64,000 bases of DNA from an uncultured Flavobacteriaceae bacterium (GCA_947502635.1 CANNAN010000010.1:1-64000), one strand, 5' to 3'. Counted from the stretch's first letter, positions 17,473-25,920 are shown. The notes: generated by a model not told the origin, from the letters alone. Translations and numbers: made by a program.

Positions 17473-17910
17473 TTAATTAATCAACAATGCTTGGCATTCT
17501 TTTAGAATATAATTAAAATGTTCTATATCATCTGCATTAAGATTCAATATTCCAGTAACCGTTATTATGGTATCTGTTTTAAAGGTTTTCTTAGATCTAA
17601 ATTGTAATTCTATGGCGGTTTCTGGACCGCCAATTCCACAGAAAAAACAAGATGACATAGGGCCTTTAGATAGTATTAGTAATTTTCCTTGAGGGTCTAT
17701 ATTTAAGAAATAACCTTTAATAGTCACTCGTTTTCCTTCTAATGACTTTACGGAATCTGAAAACTTTGGGTATAAAAAAATTTCTCCATAAGAAGGAAAA
17801 AATTTTTCTGTAAATTCCACTTTTGCTAAATCTTCCCAAGTTATATTTTTCTGACTAAAACTGGCGTAGGAAGATAGAAGAATTAGCATGATTATAATTT
17901 TATTTTTCAT
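17473..17910 (-). CDS. Exported DUF3299-like protein of the zinc ABC operon
   Basis: A 145-residue protein with a Sec signal (MKNKIIIMLILLSSYASFSQ) and a small beta-rich OB-like domain. Features include LEGKRVTIKGYFLNI, followed by SCFFCGIGGPETAIEL, where a CxxC (CFFC) pair is placed as in DUF3299-like proteins, and a C-terminal GILNLNADDIEHFNYIL. Such proteins occur beside LolCDE/MacB-type ABC genes in Zur-controlled operons of other bacteria. The CxxC suggests metal or thiol chemistry in the periplasm. Its start overlaps the permease end by 11 nt. Exact function is not known. Confidence 0.65.
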   Translation of the reverse strand: MKNKIIIMLILLSSYASFSQKNITWEDLAKVEFTEKFFPSYGEIFLYPKFSDSVKSLEGKRVTIKGYFLNIDPQGKLLILSKGPMSSCFFCGIGGPETAIELQFRSKKTFKTDTIITVTGILNLNADDIEHFNYILKECQALLIN

Positions 17911-19117
17911 TGCTTAACGTCGTTGATATATTCATTTTCATGATGGGATATATGGCCAATAAAATAGAAAAGGTAACCATTACCACTACTAATAGCACTA
18001 TTTGTAAAAATTCTTGTAATGGTAGTTTTTGGAGTGTGTTTTGTTGATATTCAGTCTCCATTATTCTAAGCATAAAGTATAGCCCTGCTTTCGATAATAA
18101 TAGCCCTAAAAGAAATGCTAGTAATCCAATTATTAACCCTTCATAAGCAATCATTCGTGTTAATTGAAAATTACTAGCCCCATAAGTTCGTAACAGTGCT
18201 AAATCAAAAGCGCGTTCTTTTACCATTTTATAGAGGCTAACAAAAATAGTGATGCAAGAAATAATAAGTATCATATATGCTATCCAAGAAATTGTTTTAA
18301 AACCAACACCAGTATATCGGTATAATTTTTCCAACTCATACTTTGGTAATACAGCTTGCATGTTAGTGTCTTTATTAATTTTTCTTGGAAGTGTTAAAAA
18401 GGCAGAAGGACTTCTAAAAGAAACTAATAAAGAAGTTATTTCTTTTCCTTTCTCATGGTTTTCATGATGTCCCAAATGATTTTCGTCTTTTTCATGTTCT
18501 GCTTCTTCATGAACATCCCATATACTCTCTAAGCTGGTAACAATCAAACGGTCTATTGTTTTATTGGTAGGCTGGTATATGCCAACTATAGTTAAATGTT
18601 CGGAATGTATATCTATATCATTTTCTAATAGCCCATGAGAGCTTAGAAAAGTGTCTCCTATTTTGAGTTGTAATTGTTCTGCTACAGTAGAGCCTAGTAT
18701 TACTTCCATCGGTTTCTTTATAGCACTTCCTTTCTCTAATTTAGCATCGTAAAGCGTTGCAAAATTGGCTGTCGAGCCCACAATTTTATAGCCTTTATAA
18801 TTATCTCCGTACGAAATAGGGACGGCAGTTTTTATAAAGGGGCTCTTACCTATTTTTTTTGCATCTTCATATAAAATGTTTCCTGTTGGGTTGTCCATAT
18901 GCAATACAGAAGCCAAAACTAACTGTAAAGGGCTTCCTTTAGCGCCAATAACCAAATCAATCTTTCCCAGGTTATTTTGCATTTGATATTTAAAAGAAGT
19001 TTCCAATTGCCTGATTCCTAAAAGAAGGGCAATACTTAAGGCTAGTATGAAAATACTTGAAAAAGTATATAAAGGTTTAGATTTTATATTTTTTAAGCTG
19101 ATTTTCCAAATATTCAT
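17900..19117 (-). CDS. FtsX/MacB-type ABC permease with His-rich loop
   Basis: A 405-residue permease of the LolC/MacB class: TM1 at about 18-38, a large periplasmic domain, then three C-terminal membrane segments (about 275-295, 325-350 and 370-392) enclosing the FtsX domain. The periplasmic domain carries a striking metal-binding loop around residues 196-225, with about eight His interleaved with acidic residues (HEEAEHEKDENHLGHHENHE). That is unusual for lipoprotein or macrolide exporters and fits zinc. It overlaps the ATPase gene by 4 nt and DUF3299 by 11 nt. The transported substance and direction are unknown. Confidence 0.85.
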   Translation of the reverse strand: MNIWKISLKNIKSKPLYTFSSIFILALSIALLLGIRQLETSFKYQMQNNLGKIDLVIGAKGSPLQLVLASVLHMDNPTGNILYEDAKKIGKSPFIKTAVPISYGDNYKGYKIVGSTANFATLYDAKLEKGSAIKKPMEVILGSTVAEQLQLKIGDTFLSSHGLLENDIDIHSEHLTIVGIYQPTNKTIDRLIVTSLESIWDVHEEAEHEKDENHLGHHENHEKGKEITSLLVSFRSPSAFLTLPRKINKDTNMQAVLPKYELEKLYRYTGVGFKTISWIAYMILIISCITIFVSLYKMVKERAFDLALLRTYGASNFQLTRMIAYEGLIIGLLAFLLGLLLSKAGLYFMLRIMETEYQQNTLQKLPLQEFLQIVLLVVVMVTFSILLAIYPIMKMNISTTLSNEK

Positions 19118-19743
19118 AGCGTAATTGAATTTGAAAATAATGACTTAATTCTATGGTCATGAGTAATAACAATTAAATTGGCATTGGTAAGTTTAGCTTG
19201 TTTTATTAGTAGCTCAATGACAATCGTACAGCTCTCATCGTCTAAGCTAGAGGTAGGCTCATCGGCCAAAATAACTTGTGGATTATGTATAACAGCCATA
19301 ACAATACCTAAACGCTGTAATTGCCCTTCACTAAGAGTATTTAATTTACTGTTTTTACAGTCACTTATATCTAATTGCTCCAATAAAAAATCTATCTTAG
19401 TATTGCTAATAGATTTTTTGCTAAGAAAAAGACGGGCTTGTAAATTCTCTACAACATTTAAAGATTGAATTGCATGTTTTTTTTGGAATACAAGCCCAAT
19501 ATTTTGCCCTCTAAATTTATCTAATTCTGAATGAGAAATAGAATGAATATCAACTCCTCCAATAACTATTTTTCCACTAATCGGTGTTAAAAGACCTGCT
19601 AAGAGATGTAAGAAGGTTGTTTTTCCTATCCCAGATTTACCTATGATGAGTAAATTCTCTCTCTCTTTTAAATCTATATTTGGAAAACTAAAAAGATGTT
19701 TCTCCTTTTTATATTGGAATGTGAGACGATCTATTTGTACCAT
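19114..19743 (-). CDS. ABC transporter ATP-binding protein (LolD/MacB class)
   Basis: A 209-residue ATPase. Walker A is IGKSGIGKTTFLHLLAG, the Q-loop is FQKKHAIQSLNV, the signature reads LSEGQLQRLGIVMAV (LSEGQ rather than LSGGQ), Walker B is VILADEPTSSLDD, and the switch histidine is in VITHDHR. Its partner permease gene overlaps by 4 nt. This pair belongs to the mechanotransmitting MacB/LolCDE group rather than to ZnuBC-type importers, so direct zinc import by the canonical mechanism is unlikely. It lies 91 nt downstream of a His-rich lipoprotein in the Zur-type operon. Confidence 0.92.
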   Translation of the reverse strand: MVQIDRLTFQYKKEKHLFSFPNIDLKERENLLIIGKSGIGKTTFLHLLAGLLTPISGKIVIGGVDIHSISHSELDKFRGQNIGLVFQKKHAIQSLNVVENLQARLFLSKKSISNTKIDFLLEQLDISDCKNSKLNTLSEGQLQRLGIVMAVIHNPQVILADEPTSSLDDESCTIVIELLIKQAKLTNANLIVITHDHRIKSLFSNSITL

Positions 19744-19834
19744 TTTAAGTTTATATTCTTTATTTACATAATAGTAGCAACTGTCTATATTCTCTAATAC
19801 CCTGAAAAATAATCAAAACAGTTACTGATAGCTT

Positions 19835-20305
19835 TTATTCAATAATTTTTATATCTATTGATGTTCTAGCTTGCCAACCTGTTTGATCTGTTACAGAATA
19901 AGCACTGTGATAATCTCCAGCATCTATATCTCTAGGTATTGTTATAGGGATATTAATTTCATAGCTCGTCAAATTATCTTCTATAGAATAATTTTCTATA
20001 AAAATTAATGGGTTTATTGCTTGTTTGATATCTTCTAAATCACATTCGGTTACTTGGTCATCATGAGTATGGTGGTCAAAGTTATTGTGAATGTCTATAC
20101 TATAAGAAGCTAATGCCATATTATCGGTAACCTTAGCTCTAAAATTATAGGTTTCTCCTTTTGCAAGTAGCACACAGCCTTGAGGAAATCCTCCGTTATA
20201 ATTGACACTAATGGTCGGTTTTTCTTCATCTTTATCATCACTTGAACATGAGCTAATTAGTAGTCCTATAAATAGGAAATAAAAAAAATTTAATAGTAGC
20301 TTCAT
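19835..20305 (-). CDS. His-rich DUF4625-like lipoprotein
   Basis: A 156-residue lipoprotein. The start at 20305 is preferred because it gives a clean SPII signal (MKLLLNFFYFLFIGLLISSC). A start at 20326 would add seven residues and sit inside a hairpin. The mature part is an Ig-like beta domain with KVTDNMALASYSIDIHNNFDHHTHDD, where the HNNFDHHTHDD stretch is a likely metal site, and it ends TGWQARTSIDIKI. The 'tDnxxLasysidIhnnFDhHsH' pattern is that of DUF4625. It lies between the larger lipoprotein and the ABC ATPase and is a candidate surface or periplasmic zinc-binding protein. Confidence 0.7.
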   Translation of the reverse strand: MKLLLNFFYFLFIGLLISSCSSDDKDEEKPTISVNYNGGFPQGCVLLAKGETYNFRAKVTDNMALASYSIDIHNNFDHHTHDDQVTECDLEDIKQAINPLIFIENYSIEDNLTSYEINIPITIPRDIDAGDYHSAYSVTDQTGWQARTSIDIKIIE

Positions 20306-20319
20306 TTTTTTAATTTTAA

Positions 20320-20346
20320 ACCGCAAAGCATTAATTGCTTTGCGGT
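20320..20346. terminator. Intercistronic hairpin in the zinc uptake operon
   Basis: A perfect 11-bp stem (ACCGCAAAGCA / TGCTTTGCGGT) with a 5-nt loop, just before the 156-residue lipoprotein gene. Downstream on the minus strand the sequence is A/T-rich without a solid U-tract. It could be a partial terminator or an mRNA-stability element that lowers expression of the ABC genes relative to the receptor. Confidence 0.5.
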
Positions 20347-20423
20347 ATGATTTATTATTTTGTTTATATATTTATGTCTTACTGCTCTTGCATACTATCT
20401 TTAATACATAAAATTTAGTATAC

Positions 20424-21266
20424 TTATTCCGCAATACGAAATGGAATGGATAATTTTACAGCCTCGTTTTCTCCCGATTCTTTTACATATATATTTAGCC
20501 AATAATTTCCAAGAGGGGAATCAGGATTAATTTCTAAAGGAAAATTAATATTTGGAATACTCTGATTTTCGTAGAGATTTGTTGGCAATACTACTATTGT
20601 GTTATCCCATTTACCGACTGCTACATTTTGTCCTTCTCTCCATTCTTCGAACCATAGTTCATATTTTACTTCGCTAACAGTATTGTTCCCTGCATCATAT
20701 TTAAATTTAATGTCTAGTGCATTACTTCCTAATTTCATTTCATTGTTAGTACCAATTTCTACTTCTGAGAATTTTTTAACAATTTCAAATTGTTTTGTTA
20801 TGTAACTTTCAGAATTATCTTCTTCGACTATTGTAATTTTTAAACTATAAATTCCTTTCGCAGGTCTTACTTTAGGAAGGTATTTATTTATAGGGTCAAA
20901 AAACACATGATAATGTATATGTGGATTTAGTTTACCTTCATAATAATCTTTTGGAACTAAATGGTTGGAGACTTTCCATTTTGCTTCTCCAGTATTTGGT
21001 TCTTCTACATTTATTGGACTAATATCATAAGTAATTTTTGTTACCTTACTATTTCCCGTATAATCAAATTCAGTGTGCAAGTCTGGGTTAAATTGTGGAA
21101 CTTTAAAATCGGTATTTCCTATTTCAATATTTTCAAACCTTTCCGAATTCTTATCTGCGTTAGGATCGATAGTATCATCATCACTACTACAAGAGTATAA
21201 AAAGAGCCCTAGAGAAACGATAATAGCTAGAAATTTTAAATTTGTTTTCATAATGTTTGTTTTCAT
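20424..21266 (-). CDS. Lipoprotein, DUF4625-like repeats
   Basis: A 280-residue lipoprotein with an SPII signal ending LFLYSCSSDDD. A start five codons later at 21251 is equally possible. After an acidic linker there are two Ig-like beta domains (about 45-160 and 165-280). The first contains HLVPKDYYEGKLNPHIHYHVFFDP, a His cluster suited to metal binding, and the second ends SPLGNYWLNIYVKESGENEA. It lies 21 nt after the TonB receptor gene in the same operon, so it is probably the cell-surface or periplasmic partner of that receptor, in the way a SusD-like lipoprotein works with SusC. Zinc is inferred from the operators. Confidence 0.65.
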   Translation of the reverse strand: MKTNIMKTNLKFLAIIVSLGLFLYSCSSDDDTIDPNADKNSERFENIEIGNTDFKVPQFNPDLHTEFDYTGNSKVTKITYDISPINVEEPNTGEAKWKVSNHLVPKDYYEGKLNPHIHYHVFFDPINKYLPKVRPAKGIYSLKITIVEEDNSESYITKQFEIVKKFSEVEIGTNNEMKLGSNALDIKFKYDAGNNTVSEVKYELWFEEWREGQNVAVGKWDNTIVVLPTNLYENQSIPNINFPLEINPDSPLGNYWLNIYVKESGENEAVKLSIPFRIAE

Positions 21267-21287
21267 GTGTTTAATTATTAATGTTTA

Positions 21288-23663
21288 CTATTTATTAAAG
21301 GGTATTGTTAAAGAGATTGATAAATTTCTTCCAGCTTCAGGAACATCTATTAGTCTGTAGAAACTGGTATGATTATAATATTTGGTGTTAAATACATTGT
21401 TCAGTTTTACTCGCATTTCAACTAATTGATTATTCTTAAAAATGTCCATTTCTGTTACCAAAGACATGTTGAGTATTTGATAACCTTCCGTTTTTTCTTC
21501 TGGAGGTACAATTTCATTTTGTGCTGCGGTTATTCTGAAATCGGCAATTAATTGAGGCTTAGTCAAAAAAAGAAAATTTTTAAATTGATAATTAGCTGAG
21601 AATAATCCTGATAGTGGTGGTGAAAATGGGATAGTAAAATCTTTTTTAGCCCCATTGGCCTGTCTAGAATACACATACTCTGCAGAGGCCTCTAATTGTA
21701 GGTTTTTTAAAACTGTAGTACTTGCATTAATTTCACCACCAACTCTAAAGACTTTACTTTGAGTGTATTCGTAAATTTGTAAGGTTTCGTAATAATTTGA
21801 TGTTGGGTTCAAATAAATATAATTATCAAAAAGATTAAAAAAAGGACTAATACCTACAGAGAACTGTTTTGACGTATGATTTATATCAATATCTAGTTGA
21901 TATGATTCTTCAGAATCTAGATTCAGATTTCCTTTTTCATAGCGGTACATATGATAATTTACCCCATCTGAAGCCAATTCATTGGCTAATGGCATTCTAA
22001 AACTTTTACCAATATTTAGTTTATAAGTTGTTTTTTTTCGAATGTAACTAAGCCCAGTGGAAGCACTGATATTTCCAAAATTTAAAGTTTTGTTTTGAGC
22101 CCTTTGCAAATTTACATGTGATGTAGAGCCATCACGATTATTTATAGTGGATGGAAACCAATCGTAATACGATTTGGTATCTACTAAGCCGTAGTCATAA
22201 CGTATACCTGCCAAAAAATGTAAATTAGAACCAATCTCAAATTGGTCATAAATAAACACTCCAATAGTAAAACGATTATATTCTGGAATCAAAAACCCCC
22301 ATCCACCGATATTATTATTTTGAAATTCTACATTTATACCCGCAACAAAGTCATGTTGCGTATTAGGTTTAAATTTATCTTTCACGTTTAACGAATAGGT
22401 GTTTTTATTAAATTCCCGCTCTTTACTGTTTGATGGTTTTGGCATATAGCCATGAGGCACAGGTTCTGAATGTTCTTCTCTATAATTATTTTGAAAACCC
22501 AAATCAAAATGCAAAGTATGTTTGCCCGTAGTTACCGAAGTATTGTTGGTGATTTTAAAATGATTTACTCTATGAAAAGGAAGGTCAATATCTCTATTAG
22601 AACTATCGTAATCGATGCTGGAGGTTCTAACTTCTAAACCGTGAGCATTAGCAAAAAAACCGTTTTTAGCATGTACATTACTAAAAAAGGTTTCCGATTT
22701 TATATGATTAAAAACATATCCTAGGCTAAAGCTTGCGTTCGTTTCTTTTCCTGCTGTATTCCTTAAATTATTGTCATGCAATTCAAAAATGTAATTCTCA
22801 TAATTAATTCTTTCTGTAGGCACTTTGTAATCCCCATAATCTCTATAAGTAAGGCGTCCTCGATAAAACCATTTTACTTTTCTGGCCTCAATAGCCGCAG
22901 AAATACCTAATAGATTATTATTAGTTTCTCCAAGAATGTTTACTTCTCCTAAGAGAGAATTATAGAACGGTATTTTATTAGGCTGAATATCTACAACACC
23001 AGCAATAGCATCTGAACCATAAACTAATGATGCTGGACCTTTTATAATTTTTATATTTTCAATACCATATTGGTCTATTTCCAGCCCATGGTCATTACCC
23101 CATTGTTGCGCTTCGTGTTTTATACCATTTTGTACAACAGAAACCCTATTAAACCCCAGGCCCCTAATGACTGGTTTAGATTGCCCCGAACCAATATTGA
23201 TTGTGCTTACCCCAGGAATTTTGCTCAGGGTCTGCATTAGGCTATTTTCTCTGTTTTTATCAAGAAACTCTTTAGAAATTGTATGTGAAACTATTGGCGT
23301 TTCCTTTACTGCGCTTCGCTTTAATTTGCCAAATATTTCAACTTCTTCAAGAGTAGTGGAAGATTCATTTAAGTACACCAATAGGGTCTCTATTTTTTGT
23401 TTCTTGATGACTGTAACTGTTTTGGACGCATAGCCTAAATGGGATATGATAAAAGTGCAAGAATCTTTAACCACATTGTTTATGGTAAATGCACCTGTTG
23501 CTGATGAAATTGAAAATATACCTTTGCCAATAATATTGGCGCCTTCTATTGGTTGTGAGGTTCTGATATTCATCACAGACCCTTTTATTTGAAAAGAATC
23601 TTGTGGAAATGCTATAGCACATAGGCTAAAAAATAGCCATATACTTAGTGTTTTATGAAACAT
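21288..23663 (-). CDS. TonB-dependent outer-membrane receptor (zinc-linked)
   Basis: A 791-residue receptor. It has a signal peptide (MFHKTLSIWLFFSLCAIAFPQ), a carboxypeptidase-regulatory-like domain (about 25-105), then a plug (about 120-230) with KTLSKIPGVSTINIGSGQSKPVIRGL-like features and GPASLVYGSDAIAGVVDI, and a 22-strand type barrel ending in NLSISLTIPF. Extracellular loops carry His residues (for example HFKITNNTS, TGKHTLHFDLGF, EEHSEPVPHGYMP). It is the second gene after the double-Zur-box promoter. The overall layout resembles ZnuD-type zinc receptors, but zinc is inferred from regulation and neighbours. Confidence 0.88.
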   Translation of the reverse strand: MFHKTLSIWLFFSLCAIAFPQDSFQIKGSVMNIRTSQPIEGANIIGKGIFSISSATGAFTINNVVKDSCTFIISHLGYASKTVTVIKKQKIETLLVYLNESSTTLEEVEIFGKLKRSAVKETPIVSHTISKEFLDKNRENSLMQTLSKIPGVSTINIGSGQSKPVIRGLGFNRVSVVQNGIKHEAQQWGNDHGLEIDQYGIENIKIIKGPASLVYGSDAIAGVVDIQPNKIPFYNSLLGEVNILGETNNNLLGISAAIEARKVKWFYRGRLTYRDYGDYKVPTERINYENYIFELHDNNLRNTAGKETNASFSLGYVFNHIKSETFFSNVHAKNGFFANAHGLEVRTSSIDYDSSNRDIDLPFHRVNHFKITNNTSVTTGKHTLHFDLGFQNNYREEHSEPVPHGYMPKPSNSKEREFNKNTYSLNVKDKFKPNTQHDFVAGINVEFQNNNIGGWGFLIPEYNRFTIGVFIYDQFEIGSNLHFLAGIRYDYGLVDTKSYYDWFPSTINNRDGSTSHVNLQRAQNKTLNFGNISASTGLSYIRKKTTYKLNIGKSFRMPLANELASDGVNYHMYRYEKGNLNLDSEESYQLDIDINHTSKQFSVGISPFFNLFDNYIYLNPTSNYYETLQIYEYTQSKVFRVGGEINASTTVLKNLQLEASAEYVYSRQANGAKKDFTIPFSPPLSGLFSANYQFKNFLFLTKPQLIADFRITAAQNEIVPPEEKTEGYQILNMSLVTEMDIFKNNQLVEMRVKLNNVFNTKYYNHTSFYRLIDVPEAGRNLSISLTIPFNK

Positions 23664-23852
23664 AATGAGAGATACTGTAAAATGTGAACAATTGTTCCAA
23701 AAAAAGGACTGCGATAAAACCTATACGTGACTTAAAATGAATCAATCCCTCTGTATTAATTTTAGGCTAACGGGCGACTGTATCAAGTTGACTAATGAAC
23801 ATAATTAAAGAGTTGTATCAATTCTTTTGGGTGTTCTTAGATGACAAATAAA

Positions 23853-23879
23853 TAACTTAACAATATAAGTGTTAAGTTA
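23853..23879. repeat. Inverted repeat between small His/Cys gene and TonB receptor
   Basis: A perfect 9-bp inverted repeat (TAACTTAAC / GTTAAGTTA) with a 9-nt spacer, inside the 244-nt gap between the first and second genes of the operon. It is AT-rich, so it makes a weak RNA hairpin; it may be a protein-binding site. It does not match the Zur half-site. Confidence 0.4.
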
Positions 23880-23907
23880 ATTGCTAATCGAAAAATGTAT
23901 AGGGGCG

Positions 23908-24216
23908 TTATAGTAAAAAAGGAGGGGGACGGGAAAAGAGCTCATTTTTAGCAATAGTACTTACGGCAATAAAACTGTAGTTTTTAGTAACCTCTCGCTG
24001 AACAATAAATTCTGTATTTTCAATTGTAAAACCCTGTAAATCAGCATTTAATATTAGGGTTAAATTATACGTCATGGTATAATCACAAATAACACAATCT
24101 AAGTCATGGTCACTATCGTCTGTATGGACCAGAACATGAAGTCCTGCCATTTTCATCGTAAGGAAAAGAGCAAGAAAAAAAAAGGTTATGCTATTTTTAA
24201 AATGACTTATTTTCAT
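23908..24216 (-). CDS. Small membrane-anchored His/Cys protein
   Basis: A 102-residue protein, the first gene after the double-Zur-box promoter. It has an N-terminal hydrophobic segment (about 10-28) and then LHVLVHTDDSDHDLDCVICD, a compact set of two His, several Asp, one further His and a CxxC. It ends with a short hydrophobic PPPFLL tail. It looks like a periplasm-facing metal-binding or sensing peptide and has the general form of small proteins found before TonB receptors in Bacteroidota. I do not recognise a characterised family. Confidence 0.6.
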   Translation of the reverse strand: MKISHFKNSITFFFLALFLTMKMAGLHVLVHTDDSDHDLDCVICDYTMTYNLTLILNADLQGFTIENTEFIVQREVTKNYSFIAVSTIAKNELFSRPPPFLL

Positions 24217-24283
24217 TATGGTATATAAAACTCTAAAAAGAGGTACTCAGTATTTATGATGTTCTAGCTTAGAATGATTGTTA

Positions 24284-24303
24284 TTGCAACTTTATTGCAT
24301 TAA
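24284..24303. promoter_or_regulatory. Zur-type box downstream of the -7 of the receptor operon
   Basis: TTGCAACTTTATTGCATTAA, a near-palindrome with the same TGCAAc/TTGCA half-sites as the boxes at 12402 and 24338. On the minus strand it lies just after the -7 element, where a bound repressor would block initiation. Confidence 0.7.
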
Positions 24304-24313
24304 CAATATTTTA

Positions 24314-24343
24314 CAAATATATTGTTATTTTATATTATTGCAA
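24314..24343 (-). promoter_or_regulatory. Bacteroidetes-type promoter of the receptor operon
   Basis: On the minus strand a perfect -7 TATATTTG (24314-24321) is preceded by TTG (24341-24343) with 19 nt between them, the expected spacing. The -33 falls inside the Zur-type box at 24338-24357. The layout mirrors the promoter at 12414-12445. Confidence 0.65.
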
Positions 24344-24357
24344 CTTAATTGCATTAA
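24338..24357. promoter_or_regulatory. Zur-type box over the -33 of the receptor operon
   Basis: TTGCAACTTAATTGCATTAA, identical to the box at 24284 except for one base in the centre, 54 bp away. It covers the -33 element. Confidence 0.7.
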
Positions 24358-24446
24358 TTTATTTGTAAATAAATCACACTAAAGCAAAGAAATGCCTCTA
24401 AAAAGAAACTGTTAATATTTAAATTAAAAACATTCATTGTACCTTT

Positions 24447-24814
24447 ATGGTACTCGTGAGGCAAAACAATACACCCACGAATAGAGATTTTAATTTATAT
24501 TTGAGAAGTATAATTGCTCTTATGCTGAAAGAACTATTCGTAACCTTTTTAGTGTCATTTGGAAAACATCACCTGCGGATATGGGTTATAGGTGTACTAC
24601 CAATATTTTTAAGGGGTTGTGTGCCCAAAAGCCAAGATATTCCAATTATTGAAAATGCAACTATAAATCTTTCAGGTTGGGAGTATAGTCAACAGCCCAA
24701 GATTTCTGTAGAAGGAGAAGTTTGTTTTATTCGCAGCAATGTCCTCTTGATGCAGATGGAGCCTATCGTTTTTTGTTAAAAAGAAAAGTCTTGAATAAAA
24801 CTTCAACTTATTAG
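24447..24814 (+). pseudogene. Remnant of a 7TMR-DISM-type sensor protein
   Basis: The frame from 24447 yields IPIIENATINLSGWEYSQQP followed by ISVEGEV, the 'idLsgWdf...isLdGeWeFyw' start of extracellular 7TMR-DISM sensor domains. Near 24722 the sense switches frame: a second frame reads FYSQQCPLDADGAYRFLLK and stops at 24812-24814. There are no membrane segments or kinase domain downstream. It is therefore a truncated, frameshifted relic of a sensor histidine kinase. The N-terminal part (first 40 residues) may be non-coding. Confidence 0.55.
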
Positions 24815-24852
24815 TACTTTTATAATCATATTTTAAATTTTACAGTATCTCA

Positions 24853-25660
24853 ATGTGTAAGTTACTTTTTCCATTTATAATCTTTCTTGTAGGAATCACG
24901 ACAGGGGTTTCTCAAGAAAAGGATGCTACAATAATTAGATTAGAGCAACAATTAAAAGAAGTAATAAAGTGACTCTTTGAAGGTAGAGACGTTATTATTA
25001 TTATTATTATTATTGGGGCGATATCATTTTAAAAGAGATTTTAATCGTATTAAAGACTTTACTTCTAAAGCTCAGGAAATAATTGATGCATCTAATTATG
25101 ATTCAGCAGTTCATCAAGCAAAAATTTCTGTTCAAAAAGGTGTGTTTAATACCAGACAATCAAACTATGGAAAAGCTTTAAAGCATTATTATAAAGCTAA
25201 AATATTTTTCGAAAAACAGAATGATTCATTTCAACTTGCCCCTTTATATTTTCACATTGCCAATTTATATAGGTTTCAAAAAAATTATCAAGAAGCTTTG
25301 ACTAACTTCAAAAAAGCTACTGCCATTAGTGATAGATTTGGTTTGGACATGAATATGGCTATAAATTATAGATTTACATCTATTTTGTTTTCTGAAATGA
25401 AGCAAAAAGATTCTGCTTTGTTTTATCTGGAAAAGGCGCAAAAAAAGTATGAAGTAATGAATCACAAACCTGGTCTTTTCGAAGTTTTATCTATCAAGTC
25501 GGGAATATTAATAAGTGAAGGAAAATATGACGAAGCATTAGCTATAGAGAAAAAAAACCTCGCCTTTTTTAAAGGAGATAACAAATGGATATTGACAATG
25601 ATTTGGCATCAGGGGTATACTTTGCACACATCTTTACAGATAAAGGCAATGATGTTTTAA
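24853..25660 (+). pseudogene. Remnant of a TPR sensor protein, frameshifted
   Basis: A signal peptide frame (MCKLLFPFIIFLVGITTGVS, then a helical EQQLKEVIK) stops at 24970-24972. The reading then continues in another frame from about 24977 with a run of seven TTA codons (eight Leu with the following TTG) and TPR helices (YGKALKHYYKAKIFFEKQND; NYQEALTNFKKATAI; KQKDSALFYLEKAQKKYE; GKYDEALAIEKKNLAFF). TPR sensors of this form are normally followed by a membrane segment and a kinase or LuxR output domain, which is missing. It is probably a decayed paralog. Confidence 0.6.
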
Positions 25661-25694
25661 GAATTGTAAAACAATAAGCTACAATCCTTAACAC

Positions 25695-25731
25695 GAGCCT
25701 TCTCAATTATTGGTTTTTCTTGAGAAGGCTC
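25695..25731. terminator. Strong hairpin after the TPR relic
   Basis: A perfect 12-bp stem (GAGCCTTCTCAA / TTGAGAAGGCTC) with a 13-nt loop. There is no long U-tract on either side (TTAT follows on the plus strand), so termination efficiency is uncertain. It marks the original 3' end of the degraded gene. Confidence 0.6.
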
Positions 25732-25733
25732 TT

Positions 25734-25856
25734 ATGACGCATTATACATTAATTCCAGATGCTAACTTTGAGATTGCTTTGTCAGCTTATGATAATATTT
25801 ATGGAGATGAGCAGGTGTCTTTTGCTAATTTTCGTATACATATATCAACGCTCTAA
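25734..25856 (+). pseudogene. Fragment of a flavobacterial leucine-rich-repeat protein
   Basis: A 40-codon frame containing YTLIPDANFEIALSAYDNIY, which matches the typical 'YIPDxNFExAL' opening of leucine-rich-repeat domains in Flavobacteriaceae surface proteins, and then stops. Neither a signal peptide nor repeat units remain. It adds to the decay zone 24.4-27.2 kb. Confidence 0.4.
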
Positions 25857-25920
25857 CCATATCCTCTAAAAGAAGCGGGCAATATATTCTTTGATAATTA
25901 AAGGATTAGTCTAAATTTTC

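Noticed and set aside
24992-25012. Seven TTA codons in a row as a possible phase-variation repeat
   Set aside because: The repeat unit is three bases, so length changes do not alter the frame, and the host gene is already truncated and frameshifted.
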